Of a stretch of 64,000 nt of DNA, positions 9,820 through 18,818 are shown one piece after another. A model generated the notes under the pieces. That model was not told the DNA's origin and ran no database searches. It saw nothing but the letters and a program-made list of their open reading frames with translations. Made by a program: the position numbers and the translations under genes. The DNA comes from XYD12-FULL-36-8 sp964613805 (GTDB lineage: Bacteria; Bacteroidota; Ignavibacteria; Ignavibacteriales; Ignavibacteriaceae). Each line of letters opens with the position of its first letter. The stretch's first letter is position 1. Location: positions 122,238-186,237 of the forward strand of contig CAZTJF010000003.1 of the NCBI GenBank assembly GCA_964613805.1. Direction: 5' to 3'.

Positions 9820-10632
9820 TTACATATTTAAAAAACTCAAGAACGGTACGGCTTTCGCAAGAAGCCAAAGTAGCAACCCGCCGACTATCCAAAGTCCAAA
9901 CACCATAATAAAATATTTTCCAACCGAATCGGATTTAAACATTTTGGCTAAACCAATGCTAAGAACCGAATAAGCCCAAATTGTTAATGGATCAACCTTA
10001 GCTAAAAGCCAACCAGCTATTGAGGATTTATCCATGTCCATCAGTGAAGCTAAACTTGCATCACGCATCAATCTTCCAAAAGCAAATGCCAAAATTGCAG
10101 CAAGTATTATGTGTATTATTCCAATGTAAGAAACTAAACCATCAGCAACTAAAGCTGAAGCATAAGTTCCATCTCCTTTGAGTACAAATTTTGAGAATAG
10201 GAAGTAAATGCCGCAAAGAATAAAGAAAAAAACAAAAACGAAAATGAAAATTCCAATGGTTTGGAAAACATACATCATTGCTCCACTTGAAGCCATTCTT
10301 TCTTCTATTTTACTCATTTGTTCATCAGCTTGTTCTTGTGTCATTTGTTTTTTAGCTACTGCCTCATCAAAGTTTTTTTGAATTGCCTCCATTTGTTTTT
10401 GCTTTGCTTGAAAAGCAATTTCAGGATTTGTCATTACTAAAATTTGCGTTAGTGCAATTACAATACAAAGAATTAGAACGGGAACAAACCAATCCATAGT
10501 CTTTGGCGGAAACTTTGCAATTTTCTCAAAGGTTTCTTTTGGCGCAGTGATAATGCCTATCATTTTATCGGTATGGCTGAGTTCTTGTTCCGAACTTATT
10601 TGATCGAGGTTGGAAGTATCGTCTGTTTGCAT
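9820..10632 (-). CDS. YIP1-family integral membrane protein
   Basis: About 270 residues with a charged cytoplasmic N-terminus, a helical stretch rich in Lys, Gln and Glu near residues 75-105, and five or so membrane helices. The segment IGIITAPKETFEKIAKFPPK before the first helix is typical of bacterial YIP1-domain proteins, whose function is unknown. I chose the internal methionine MQTDDTSNLD because AAAGGAGAT lies 4-5 bases upstream; an ATG 13 codons earlier lacks such a site. It is a single gene, divergent from the tryptophanase gene and convergent with priA. Confidence 0.8.
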   Translation of the reverse strand: MQTDDTSNLDQISSEQELSHTDKMIGIITAPKETFEKIAKFPPKTMDWFVPVLILCIVIALTQILVMTNPEIAFQAKQKQMEAIQKNFDEAVAKKQMTQEQADEQMSKIEERMASSGAMMYVFQTIGIFIFVFVFFFILCGIYFLFSKFVLKGDGTYASALVADGLVSYIGIIHIILAAILAFAFGRLMRDASLASLMDMDKSSIAGWLLAKVDPLTIWAYSVLSIGLAKMFKSDSVGKYFIMVFGLWIVGGLLLWLLAKAVPFLSFLNM

Positions 10633-10829
10633 AGCATCTCCTTTTGTTAAATAATTGAGATAAACTTTCAAGAAAATTATGGATTGTTAAATGGAGAATC
10701 AACAAAAAAGTTAAGTTTTGTTAAAATAATTTGTTCTATTTAAGAAAAGAGCATATGGGTTTATTATGTTTGTATGAAGCAATTTTTCCAATTTCAAACC
10801 AAATGTTATAAAATATTTTCGGGGATGAT

Positions 10830-12203
10830 ATGAAAACCATAATAGAACCATTTAAAATAAAATCAGTTGAACCAATCAGGTTCACAACTAAAGAGGAAAG
10901 AGTTGAGCTGATTAAAAAAGCTGGATATAATCCATTCCTTCTTCATGCAGATGATGTTTTGATTGATCTGCTGACTGACAGCGGAACTTCTGCAATGAGT
11001 TCAAAGCAATGGGCTGGCATCATGGATGGTGATGAGTCTTACGCCGGTTCAAAAAGCTTTTACAGATTTGAAGAAGCTGTAAGAAAAATTACTGGTATGA
11101 AATTTATCATTCCAACTCATCAAGGAAGGGCAGCAGAAAAAATTCTTTTTTCAATAGTTGGCGGTCCAGGAAAATATTTTCCCAACAACACTCACTTCGA
11201 TACAACACGAGCAAACATCGAATTTACCGGCGCTGAAGCAGATGATTTTATTGTTGAAGTTGGAAAACATTCAGAAGTTCGTGCTGACTTTAAAGGAAAC
11301 ATGGATACATCGCTTCTGAAAAAATTCATTGATGAAAAAGGAAGTGAGAACATTCCTTTGTGTATGATAACCGTCACAAACAATTCAGGCGGTGGGCAGC
11401 CTGTTTCAATGCAGAATATAAAAGAAGTAAAAGAAATTTGTGTGAAGTACAGAATTCCACTTTTCATAGATGCTTGTCGTTTTGCTGAAAATGCGTATTT
11501 CATCAATCTGCGAGAAAAAGGTTATGCAAACAAATCAGTTTTAGAAATTGCACAAGAAATGTTTTCTTATGCCGATGGTGCTACTATGAGCGCTAAAAAA
11601 GATGCGCTTGTAAACATTGGCGGTTTTCTCGCCATGAATGATGAAAACTTAGCAATGCAATGCCGTAATCTTCTGATTGTTACAGAAGGATTTCCAACAT
11701 ACGGCGGATTAGCCGGAAGGGACCTTGAAGCCGTTGCTCAAGGATTGGAAGAGATTGTGGATGAACATTATCTTCAATATAGGATTAGAAGTGTAGAATA
11801 TCTTGGTGAAAGACTTGTAGCAGCCGGAGTTCCAATTATCGAACCGCCAGGCGGGCATGCAATCTATATTGATGCAAAACGATTCCTGCCAAATATTCCA
11901 CTGGAACATTTTCCTGGCCAATCAATTGTTTGCGAGCTTTATATCGAAGGCGGAATTCGTGCTGTCGAAATAGGCAGCGTGATGTTTGGTAAGTATGATG
12001 AAATGGGAAAACTTATCCCGCCACCTATGGAATTAGTTCGGCTTGCAATTCCGCGCAGAGTCTACACTCAAAGTCATATTGATTATGTGGTTGAAATTAT
12101 TCTTGAAGTATTTAAGAACAGAGATAAACTAAAAGGATATAAGATTACTTACGAAGCGCCACTACTGCGACATTTTACAGCAAGATTTGAGAAGTTGAAA
12201 TAA
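10830..12203 (+). CDS. tnaA: Tryptophanase (tryptophan indole-lyase) family enzyme
   Basis: PLP-dependent beta-eliminating lyase of 457 residues. It has the PLP lysine in MSAKKDA (K257), the substrate-side signature DLLTDSGT near residue 47, PTHQGR near 95, and NNSGGGQPVS near 184. Tryptophanase and tyrosine phenol-lyase are close relatives. Here the region corresponding to the phenol-lyase arginine (MERG) reads AVEIGS, as in tryptophanase, and FDTTR and CELY...GIRAVEIG also favour tryptophanase. That assignment rests on remembered family sequences. The enzyme would split tryptophan into indole, pyruvate and ammonia. The next gene follows after 8 bp. Confidence 0.88.
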   Translation: MKTIIEPFKIKSVEPIRFTTKEERVELIKKAGYNPFLLHADDVLIDLLTDSGTSAMSSKQWAGIMDGDESYAGSKSFYRFEEAVRKITGMKFIIPTHQGRAAEKILFSIVGGPGKYFPNNTHFDTTRANIEFTGAEADDFIVEVGKHSEVRADFKGNMDTSLLKKFIDEKGSENIPLCMITVTNNSGGGQPVSMQNIKEVKEICVKYRIPLFIDACRFAENAYFINLREKGYANKSVLEIAQEMFSYADGATMSAKKDALVNIGGFLAMNDENLAMQCRNLLIVTEGFPTYGGLAGRDLEAVAQGLEEIVDEHYLQYRIRSVEYLGERLVAAGVPIIEPPGGHAIYIDAKRFLPNIPLEHFPGQSIVCELYIEGGIRAVEIGSVMFGKYDEMGKLIPPPMELVRLAIPRRVYTQSHIDYVVEIILEVFKNRDKLKGYKITYEAPLLRHFTARFEKLK

Positions 12204-12211
12204 CTTTTTTA

Positions 12212-13039
12212 ATGGCAAGTTTAAAAAAAAATTATTCTTTCTCAAGCAAACGAAATATCTGGCGGCTAATTCCAACGTCATCGAAATTTCTTGTGATCGA
12301 AGAAAGAGATATTATCACAAAGGAAGTATTTTTCAATTGTCTCAATCTAAATGACGGAAAAGTTTTCTTTAAAAATTTTCAGTTAGAAGAAAAACATTGG
12401 ATTGGAATAGAATCGGTTCACAACAACTTGATCTTCTTTCACAAGTTCCAAAAACCGGATATGCCAGTACATAAGGGAATTTACACCTTCAATATTTTGA
12501 ATCAGAAAATGATTTGGCAGAATGATGATCTGCTTTTTTTATTTGTAATGGATGATAAGGTTTATGCCTATCAATCAACCTTTGAAGGCAGGCAATACTT
12601 TGTTTTGGATTATGATACTGGAAATGTAATTGAGGAACTTGGGAACGATTTTAGTCTAATAAACAAGCTTCGCGAAGAATTAATCAGCAATGATTTTGTT
12701 AGTACGTTTTTATACCCCGAACAGTTTAATGAGAATTTAGACACAGATGATGCTGCTCGGTTAATGAAGGGATTTATAGCTGAGAGAAATATTGTTGGAA
12801 AAATAAATTGGCTGGCAGTGAAAAACTTGATTATGTTTAATTATCATGAACAAAATTCAGATAATACTTTTAACAATTACTTTAAAGTGTTTGATTCAAC
12901 TAAACAAAAATACACTCTGAATGAAACTCTGAATTCAAAAAATAAGAACTTGATTTCGGATTCATTTTTTATTGTTGGTGAATTGCTTTTCCTTTTAGTT
13001 GAAAAAACCAAACTTGTTGTTTATCGAATTATGCAATAA
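12212..13039 (+). CDS. Conserved hypothetical protein
   Basis: A 275-residue soluble protein without a signal peptide or membrane segment. It is rich in aromatic and beta-forming residues with repeated strands such as KHWIGIESVHNNLIFFHKF and KVYAYQSTFEGRQYFVLDYD, suggesting a beta-propeller-like fold. It may belong to the Bacteroidetes family DUF4905, but I cannot confirm this. It begins 8 bp after the tryptophanase gene and is followed within 26 bp by the AMMECR1 gene, so it is probably in that transcription unit. No function is proposed. Confidence 0.7.
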   Translation: MASLKKNYSFSSKRNIWRLIPTSSKFLVIEERDIITKEVFFNCLNLNDGKVFFKNFQLEEKHWIGIESVHNNLIFFHKFQKPDMPVHKGIYTFNILNQKMIWQNDDLLFLFVMDDKVYAYQSTFEGRQYFVLDYDTGNVIEELGNDFSLINKLREELISNDFVSTFLYPEQFNENLDTDDAARLMKGFIAERNIVGKINWLAVKNLIMFNYHEQNSDNTFNNYFKVFDSTKQKYTLNETLNSKNKNLISDSFFIVGELLFLLVEKTKLVVYRIMQ

Positions 13040-13065
13040 ATTTAAGTAGAAAATCGTGATAGGCG

Positions 13066-13632
13066 ATGGAACTTTCTTTAAAAGAAAAAGAAATATTGCT
13101 TTTAACCGCGAGAGAATCAATTAGATCCTTGTTTGGGAAAGCTAATATTCCCAGCGTTGATTACAATTTGCATCCAAACTTAAAAATAAAAGCTGGAGCA
13201 TTCGTCACACTTAAAATTACGAACGAACTTCGCGGCTGCATTGGGTATATAACTTCAGATCAGCCATTGTTCGAGACAATTTGTGAAGTTGCAAAGCATG
13301 CTGCAGCACAAGACCCAAGATTTCCGCCGCTCACTCCGAAAGAATTTAACTCAATAGATATTGAGATTTCGGTTCTCTCTCCAATGATAAAGATTTCTCG
13401 TTACAACGAGATTAAAATTAGCGAACACGGTTTATTAGTTGAAGAAGGTTATAATCGAGGATTACTTCTTCCGCAAGTAGCTACCGAAAATAATTATACG
13501 GTTCAGCAATTTCTCAGTTCAGTTTGCATGAAAGCAGGGTTATCACCAGATTTATGGCAAAGGAAAAAGCTTAATTTAAAAGTGTTTACTGCTCTCGTTT
13601 TTAACGAAGAAAGGAGAAATCATGATGAATAG
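13066..13632 (+). CDS. amrA: AMMECR1-domain protein (AmmeMemoRadiSam system protein A)
   Basis: A 188-residue AMMECR1-fold protein with the family signatures LRGCIGYI (about residue 57) and AAAQDPRFPPLTPKE (about 80), then SVLSPM and GLLLPQVA. Together with a Memo-like protein and a radical SAM enzyme it defines the AmmeMemoRadiSam system, whose chemistry is not established. The Memo-like gene overlaps its end by 11 bp, so the two are coupled. No radical SAM gene is present in this window. Confidence 0.93.
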   Translation: MELSLKEKEILLLTARESIRSLFGKANIPSVDYNLHPNLKIKAGAFVTLKITNELRGCIGYITSDQPLFETICEVAKHAAAQDPRFPPLTPKEFNSIDIEISVLSPMIKISRYNEIKISEHGLLVEEGYNRGLLLPQVATENNYTVQQFLSSVCMKAGLSPDLWQRKKLNLKVFTALVFNEERRNHDE

Positions 13633-14446
13633 TATTAGACAACCTGTTGTTGCCGGTTTATTTTATCCGTCAGATGCGGATATACTTCGTGCGGATATTC
13701 AAAATCTGATTTCTGCAGTCGAAGTGAAATCCATTCCTTCAAATATTTTTGGAATTGTTTCACCACATGCCGGATATATTTATTCGGGCGCAACGGCGGC
13801 TTATGGTTTTAACTTGCTGCGAGGTAAAAATTATAATAAAGTAATTATCATTTCACCAAGCCATCGCGAATATTTTCCGGGAGTTTCTATTTTTAGCGGC
13901 GATGCTTATAAAACACCGCTTGGAACTGTTGAAGTTGATAAGGAATTTTCCAAGAGACTTATTGATGGCAGTAAAACAATTTTCTTTGGAATGGAAGGAC
14001 ATCGGCAGGAACATTCGATTGAAGTTCAAATTCCTTTTCTTCAAACGGTATTAACAAATTTTAAGATTATCCCAATTGTGATGGGTGATCAAAGCAAGGT
14101 TTATGTTGATGATTTGGCAGATCAAATTGCAAAAACTGTTGATGATGAAACTGTCATTATAGCAAGCTCTGATCTCTCGCATTTTTATTCAAAGAAAAAA
14201 GCGTTTGAGCTTGATACGGTTGTGGCAAAACATATTTCTGATTTTGATTATGACAATTTTCAATATGATTTAGATAAAAGAAAATGTGAAGCTTGCGGCG
14301 GCGGTCCAATCGTAGTATTGATGAAAGCCGCAGCTAAACTCCATAAAAATAATTCAATTATTTTGAATCGCAGCGACTCTGGTGATGTAAGTGGAGATCA
14401 CTCTGAAGTTGTAGGTTATATATCTGCTGCAATTTATGGTGATTAA
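13622..14446 (+). CDS. amrB: Memo-family protein (AmmeMemoRadiSam system protein B)
   Basis: A 274-residue Memo-like protein, a fold related to non-haem-iron extradiol dioxygenases. The expected histidines are visible in SPHAGYIYSG (near residue 49), EGHRQEHSIEVQIPFLQ (near 125) and SSDLSHF (near 185), with CEACGGGPI near 220 and DHSEVVGYISAA at the end. A ribosome site AAAGGAGAAATC precedes ATGATG, and the start overlaps the AMMECR1 gene. In eukaryotes Memo is a copper- or iron-dependent redox protein; the bacterial role is unknown. Confidence 0.93.
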   Translation: MMNSIRQPVVAGLFYPSDADILRADIQNLISAVEVKSIPSNIFGIVSPHAGYIYSGATAAYGFNLLRGKNYNKVIIISPSHREYFPGVSIFSGDAYKTPLGTVEVDKEFSKRLIDGSKTIFFGMEGHRQEHSIEVQIPFLQTVLTNFKIIPIVMGDQSKVYVDDLADQIAKTVDDETVIIASSDLSHFYSKKKAFELDTVVAKHISDFDYDNFQYDLDKRKCEACGGGPIVVLMKAAAKLHKNNSIILNRSDSGDVSGDHSEVVGYISAAIYGD

Positions 14447-15388
14447 TTGTCGTTAAGAAATCCCCAAATCGCAATCATAGGTGCGGGAAAACTTGCATGC
14501 TCGCTTACCGATGCATTGATCAAAAACAATTTCAAGATTAACATCGTAGTAAGCAAAAATCGTAGTTCTGCATCTCAGCTTGCAAAAAAAAATAAAATTG
14601 AAAGTTGTTCCAATTTGTTAAAAGATATTCCCGTATCTATAAATATTTTTTTTCTAACTGTTCCGGATGATCAAATTCATTTTGTTGCGAATCAGCTTGC
14701 TAAGCTAAATTTCAATTTTAGAAAATCTGTTTTTGTTCATTGCTCTGGAGTTAATAACGTCTCTGCATTGAAAGCACTACAGGACAAAAAAGCAAACACT
14801 GCCTCATTTCACATAATGCAGACTTTCTCATCAAAACAAATTGTGAAAATGAATAACTGTTTTGCTGCGATAGAAACACAAAGTAAAACGGCACGAAAAT
14901 TTTTAATGGATTTAGCAAATAAAATTAAACTTAATGCCATCAGTCTAAGCTCGGATAAGAAGGTAGGTTATCATCTTGCAGGAGTTTTTGCTTCCAACTT
15001 CTTAGTTTCAAATATATTTCAAGCGGATGTACTTTTGAATAAAATCAAAAAAGGAAAAAGTTCATTTGAGATTGTTAACCCAATAATATATTCCACATTA
15101 AGAAATATAAAATCGAAAGGAACCATAGAAGCACTTTCAGGTCCTATAAATAGGGGGGATCTTGAGACAATCAAAATACATTCATCGTTTCTAAAAATGA
15201 CTGCTTATTCTAACAAAAGACAATCCCGTAATTATCTTTACCTAAGTTATTTAGTTCAAACGTTGAATCTGCTTGAAATATTACGTAGTAAAAAGAAAAA
15301 GTTTAGTTTGAAACAGGAAAAGATTGAAAAGTTTTTAATCAATGAATTAATTATCCAAGTTAATTTATTAATATCTAAAAATAAGTAG
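14447..15388 (+). CDS. Rossmann-like and DUF2520 domain protein
   Basis: A 313-residue cytoplasmic protein with an N-terminal Rossmann nucleotide-binding domain (IAIIGAGKLACSLTDAL) like NADP-dependent pyrroline-carboxylate and F420 reductases, and a C-terminal helical DUF2520 domain that includes KKVGYHLAGVFASNFLV and LSGPINRGD. Substrate unknown. It starts at TTG directly after the stop of the Memo gene (TAA-TTG), so it is in the same operon. Its last 14 bases overlap the end of the convergent phosphate transporter gene. Confidence 0.85.
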   Translation: MSLRNPQIAIIGAGKLACSLTDALIKNNFKINIVVSKNRSSASQLAKKNKIESCSNLLKDIPVSINIFFLTVPDDQIHFVANQLAKLNFNFRKSVFVHCSGVNNVSALKALQDKKANTASFHIMQTFSSKQIVKMNNCFAAIETQSKTARKFLMDLANKIKLNAISLSSDKKVGYHLAGVFASNFLVSNIFQADVLLNKIKKGKSSFEIVNPIIYSTLRNIKSKGTIEALSGPINRGDLETIKIHSSFLKMTAYSNKRQSRNYLYLSYLVQTLNLLEILRSKKKKFSLKQEKIEKFLINELIIQVNLLISKNK

Positions 15389-16358
15389 TAAGGTAATACG
15401 CAACCATTGCAAGCAAAGCCGATAAAGGAATTGTAAGCACCCACGCCCATAAAATATTTCTTGCAACACCCCATCTTACTGCCGAAAATCTGTGAACAGA
15501 ACCAACTCCAATAATTGCACCAGTGATTGTATGCGTTGTGCTAACAGGAATGCCTAACACTGTTGCCATGATAACTGTTAATCCGGCAGAGGTTTCGGCG
15601 CTAAAACCACCGAATGGAGTAAGTTTTGTTACTCGCATTCCCAGGGTTCGTATTACTTTCCATCCTCCAATCAATGTTCCCATTGCAATAACAAAATGAC
15701 TGAGAATAATTACCCAGAACGGGACATAAAAAGTGCTGCCGATTAAATTGTTTGTGAATAAGACGATTGTAATTATGCCGATTGTTTTTTGTGCATCATT
15801 TGAGCCATGACTTAAGCTGAACAATGCAGAAGAAACAAGCTGCAGCTTCCTAAAATAAGTATCAACTTTTGCCGGGATTTTATTTCTTACAATCCATAAT
15901 GTAATTATTGAAAAGATCAGTGCCATAATCATTCCTAAAATTGGAGCAAGAAAAACAAAAATCAATATTTTAGTGTAGCCCGAAATAATTAAAGCACCAA
16001 ATCCAGCCTTAGCGACTGCAGCTCCGCCGTATCCTCCAATTATTGCATGAGAAACGCTGATTGGCAAACCAAAATGTGTTGCTGAAGCCGTAAGAATTAT
16101 TGCGCCAACAATGCCGGAAAAAATTACGAGGTTGTCAACAATTGAAACATCAACAATTCCTTTTCCGATTGTAGTTGCAACACTAACCCCAAATACGAAT
16201 GCTGCAAAGAAATTAAAAAATGCTGCCCATGCAACGGCTTGACCAGGTGTTAAAACCCTAGTTGATACGATAGTTGCGATTGAATTAGCCGCATCGTTCA
16301 TGCCGTTATAAAAGTCAAAAACTAAAGCGAGAAAAATAATCAGGTAAGGGAATTCCAT
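15375..16358 (-). CDS. pit: PiT-family inorganic phosphate transporter
   Basis: An integral inner-membrane symporter of 327 residues with about ten hydrophobic helices. The duplicated PiT signatures are present: DFYNGMNDAANSIATIVSTR near the N-terminus and SHGSNDAQKTIGIITI near residue 185. It imports phosphate, usually with protons or sodium. It lies 3 bp downstream of a DUF47 PhoU-like gene, the usual pairing for this transporter type, so the two form one operon. Its 3' end overlaps the convergent DUF2520 gene by 14 bp. Confidence 0.95.
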   Translation of the reverse strand: MEFPYLIIFLALVFDFYNGMNDAANSIATIVSTRVLTPGQAVAWAAFFNFFAAFVFGVSVATTIGKGIVDVSIVDNLVIFSGIVGAIILTASATHFGLPISVSHAIIGGYGGAAVAKAGFGALIISGYTKILIFVFLAPILGMIMALIFSIITLWIVRNKIPAKVDTYFRKLQLVSSALFSLSHGSNDAQKTIGIITIVLFTNNLIGSTFYVPFWVIILSHFVIAMGTLIGGWKVIRTLGMRVTKLTPFGGFSAETSAGLTVIMATVLGIPVSTTHTITGAIIGVGSVHRFSAVRWGVARNILWAWVLTIPLSALLAMVAYYLTTYF

Positions 16359-16361
16359 TAG

Positions 16362-17018
16362 CTAATTATTCTTAATAAAAATTTGCAGTACAACATTTGC
16401 AACGGTCTGACATCTGTCAGAAGTTTCCTCAAGTAACTCCAAAATCTCTTTTCGTTTGATGAGAGTTATAGCATCTTTCTCCGTGTCAAACAATTCCTTA
16501 ATCGCTTGCTGATAAATTCTATCCGCTTCCATTTCAAGAGATTTAACTGCTTTACATTCGTTGATGCTTTTCACTTTTAGATCCTGTATAGCTGTTCCCA
16601 GCTCTCTAATTTGTTCAAAAATGATTGCTGCAAGCCGATCTGTATATTTTAATTTTCGGGTAATGTTATAAGTATCCAATCTCGCCGTAATTCCTAGAAG
16701 AATATCGCTAATATCATCCAGCTTTTTTATCAAAGTAAAAATATCCTCACGGTCGAAAGGAGTTACGTATGTTTTATTTAGACGTTTAACAACCCGCGAC
16801 GTGATTTCATCACAGCGAACTTCTAACGGCTTAATTTTCAGCAGAAGACTTCTGTCCACTTCCTCTTGTGAAAAAATTTCATTGGTATATTTTGCCATCT
16901 CACCAATGTTAGTGATCATTTCTTTAAAGTCTTCGAAATATTTTTCTTCTTTTGGCAGGAGTTTTTTGAACATATAATAATTCCATTGATTTGTTGACTC
17001 AAATATAGGATGTTCCAA
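16362..17018 (-). CDS. DUF47 PhoU-like accessory protein of the PiT transporter
   Basis: A 218-residue, almost wholly helical cytoplasmic protein of the DUF47/PhoU-like family, with charged helices such as FDREDIFTLIKKLDDISDIL near residue 93 and a C-terminal LLEETSDRCQTVANVV that fit the metal-binding helical bundle. It is first in the operon with the phosphate transporter. Such proteins are thought to modulate PiT transport. It is divergent from glyS, and the 97-bp gap should hold both promoters. Confidence 0.92.
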   Translation of the reverse strand: MEHPIFESTNQWNYYMFKKLLPKEEKYFEDFKEMITNIGEMAKYTNEIFSQEEVDRSLLLKIKPLEVRCDEITSRVVKRLNKTYVTPFDREDIFTLIKKLDDISDILLGITARLDTYNITRKLKYTDRLAAIIFEQIRELGTAIQDLKVKSINECKAVKSLEMEADRIYQQAIKELFDTEKDAITLIKRKEILELLEETSDRCQTVANVVLQIFIKNN

Positions 17019-17101
17019 TATAATTATTCAAAAAGCACAATCATGATTCTGAAAATAATTACAATGGTTTTATTATATTTTCCCTCAACATTTTAAGAAC
17101 T

Positions 17102-17110
17102 GGGAGGAAA
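17102..17110 (+). promoter_or_regulatory. Strong ribosome binding site before the ATC codon of glyS
   Basis: GGGAGGAAA is one of the strongest Shine-Dalgarno matches in the window. It lies 5-6 bases before ATC at 17116, in the glyS frame. This position is the main reason to choose ATC as the initiator. Confidence 0.7.
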
Positions 17111-17115
17111 CTACA

Positions 17116-18609
17116 ATCGAAAATAAAAAGAATACTCAAAGTGAGGTTGAAAAGATAGTATCACTTGCAAAAAGACGCGGCTTTGTTTTTCAATCAAGTG
17201 AAATTTACGGCGGCTTAAACGGATGCTGGGACTATGGTCCTCTGGGTGTTGAACTTCTTCGAAATATTAAAGAAGAATGGTGGAAAGCTATGACTTGCAG
17301 AGAGGATGTTGAAGGTTTAGATGCTTCAATACTAATGCATCCTCGCGTGTGGGAAGCTTCGGGTCACGTTGAGAATTTCACAGATCCAATGATTGATTGC
17401 AGACAGTGCAAAGCTCGTTTCCGTTTAGATGTACTTGGCGATTCGCTCAATGAAAAGAAAAAAGACAAAGCTATTACGGAATTGAAGAATGACTGCAAAG
17501 GCAATGATTTAATTTTAGAAAAGATTGAATCCAAAATTAAGAATCACGGTGATGATGATCCGTTCAATTTACTTGTAGAAGATGCTGACGTTGGCAAAAT
17601 ACTTTTATCAAAGCTAAATTGTCCGCAATGCGGTAATGTAAACACTTTCACAGACGCTCGTAAGTTCAATCTGATGTTCAAAACTTTCGTTGGGCCTGTT
17701 GAAGACACAGGATCGGTAGTGTATCTAAGGCCGGAAACCGCCCAAGGAATTTTTGTGAACTTCTTAAATGTCCAAGGATCTTCACGTCAAAAAATTCCCT
17801 TTGGGATTGCACAAGTCGGCAAAGCATTTCGAAATGAAATCAACACTAAGAATTTTTTGTTCCGAACACGAGAATTTGAACAAATGGAAATGCAATTTTT
17901 TGTAAAGCCGGAAGAAGATAAAAAATGGTATGATTACTGGAAGCATGAAAGATTGAAATGGTTCGTCTCTTTGGGAATGAGAAAAGAAAAGCTAAGATAT
18001 CATGATCATCACCCGACAAAACTTGCACACTATGCCAAAGAAGCAACTGACATCGAATATGACTTTCCATTCGGCTGGGGTGAAATTGAAGGTGTTCATA
18101 ATAGAACCAATTTTGACTTGAGCCGACACGAAGAGTACTCTGGTAAATCGCTTAAATATTTTGATGAGGAAACAAAAGAGAAGTTTGTGCCGTATATAAT
18201 CGAAACGTCAGCGGGTGCAAGCAGATCGTTCATGGCTTTTTTGGTTGATGCACTTTATGAAGAAGAAGTTAAAGGTGAGATGAGAACAGTGCTTAGATTG
18301 CATCCGAAACTGGCTCCCGTTAAAGCGGCAATTTTTCCTTTAGTGAAAAAAGATGGAATGCCCGAAATTGCTAGAAATATTGAAAGCGATTTACGCAAGC
18401 ACTTAAAAGTTTTTTATGATGATAAAGGTGCGGTCGGAAGAAGATACAGAAGGCAGGATGAAGCTGGAACTCCGTATTGTATCACAATTGATACGGACAC
18501 TCTTAGCGATCAAACAGTGACTGTGAGAGATAGAGATTCAATGGAACAAGTTCGTGTTTCTATGAGTAGTTTGAGAGAGTATCTAATTAAGAAAATTTTG
18601 AATTCATAA
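17116..18609 (+). CDS. glyS: Glycyl-tRNA synthetase with an apparent ATC start codon
   Basis: Class II, homodimer-type glycyl-tRNA synthetase that charges tRNA-Gly. The first in-frame ATG (17290) would remove the conserved segment KRRGFVFQSSEIYGGLNG and motif 1, so the real start is upstream. The frame is open back to a stop at 17056 and contains no ATG, GTG or TTG. The best initiator is ATC at 17116, preceded by GGGAGGAAAC with 5-6 bases spacing; it gives 497 residues, near the family norm. Other signatures are the CRQCKARF and CPQCG zinc pair, RPETAQGIFVNF, FRTREFEQMEMQFF and GASRSFMAFL. A sequencing error cannot be excluded. Confidence 0.9.
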   Translation: MENKKNTQSEVEKIVSLAKRRGFVFQSSEIYGGLNGCWDYGPLGVELLRNIKEEWWKAMTCREDVEGLDASILMHPRVWEASGHVENFTDPMIDCRQCKARFRLDVLGDSLNEKKKDKAITELKNDCKGNDLILEKIESKIKNHGDDDPFNLLVEDADVGKILLSKLNCPQCGNVNTFTDARKFNLMFKTFVGPVEDTGSVVYLRPETAQGIFVNFLNVQGSSRQKIPFGIAQVGKAFRNEINTKNFLFRTREFEQMEMQFFVKPEEDKKWYDYWKHERLKWFVSLGMRKEKLRYHDHHPTKLAHYAKEATDIEYDFPFGWGEIEGVHNRTNFDLSRHEEYSGKSLKYFDEETKEKFVPYIIETSAGASRSFMAFLVDALYEEEVKGEMRTVLRLHPKLAPVKAAIFPLVKKDGMPEIARNIESDLRKHLKVFYDDKGAVGRRYRRQDEAGTPYCITIDTDTLSDQTVTVRDRDSMEQVRVSMSSLREYLIKKILNS

Positions 18610-18628
18610 GTATGTTTTGGGTAAATAG

Positions 18629-18756
18629 CCCCGAGTTTCAACTCGGGGTATAGAAATTGAAAAACAAAAAATGGCTTTAGCCACATATAGAAATATTAGA
18701 TGTGACTAAAGTCGAAATTAATTAGTGAGTTTCTCTATCGGTTGACTAAAGTCAAC
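18629..18756. repeat. Cluster of three palindromic repeats after glyS
   Basis: Three hairpins follow each other. CCCCGAGTT/AACTCGGGG with a TC loop (18629-18648) could act as the glyS terminator, although no T-run follows. CTTTAG-C-CACAT pairs with ATGTG-A-CTAAAG across 18674-18712 with one mismatch. GTTGACT-AA-AGTCAAC is a perfect hairpin at 18741-18756. The last two share the motif CTTTAG/CTAAAG, so they are probably copies of one element. Related TTTAGCC/GACTAAAGTC repeats are, from memory, widespread in similar genomes. Confidence 0.65.
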
Positions 18757-18818
18757 TGCAATAAAATCAATAGTAATTCGACAAATTAATTGGCTCCCAA
18801 CAATTTAGCAGAACAATA

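Noticed and set aside
15375..15388. 14-bp overlap of convergent DUF2520 and phosphate transporter genes as a regulatory antisense unit
   Set aside because: Short convergent overlaps are common, and both stop codons are ordinary. There is nothing further to support regulation.
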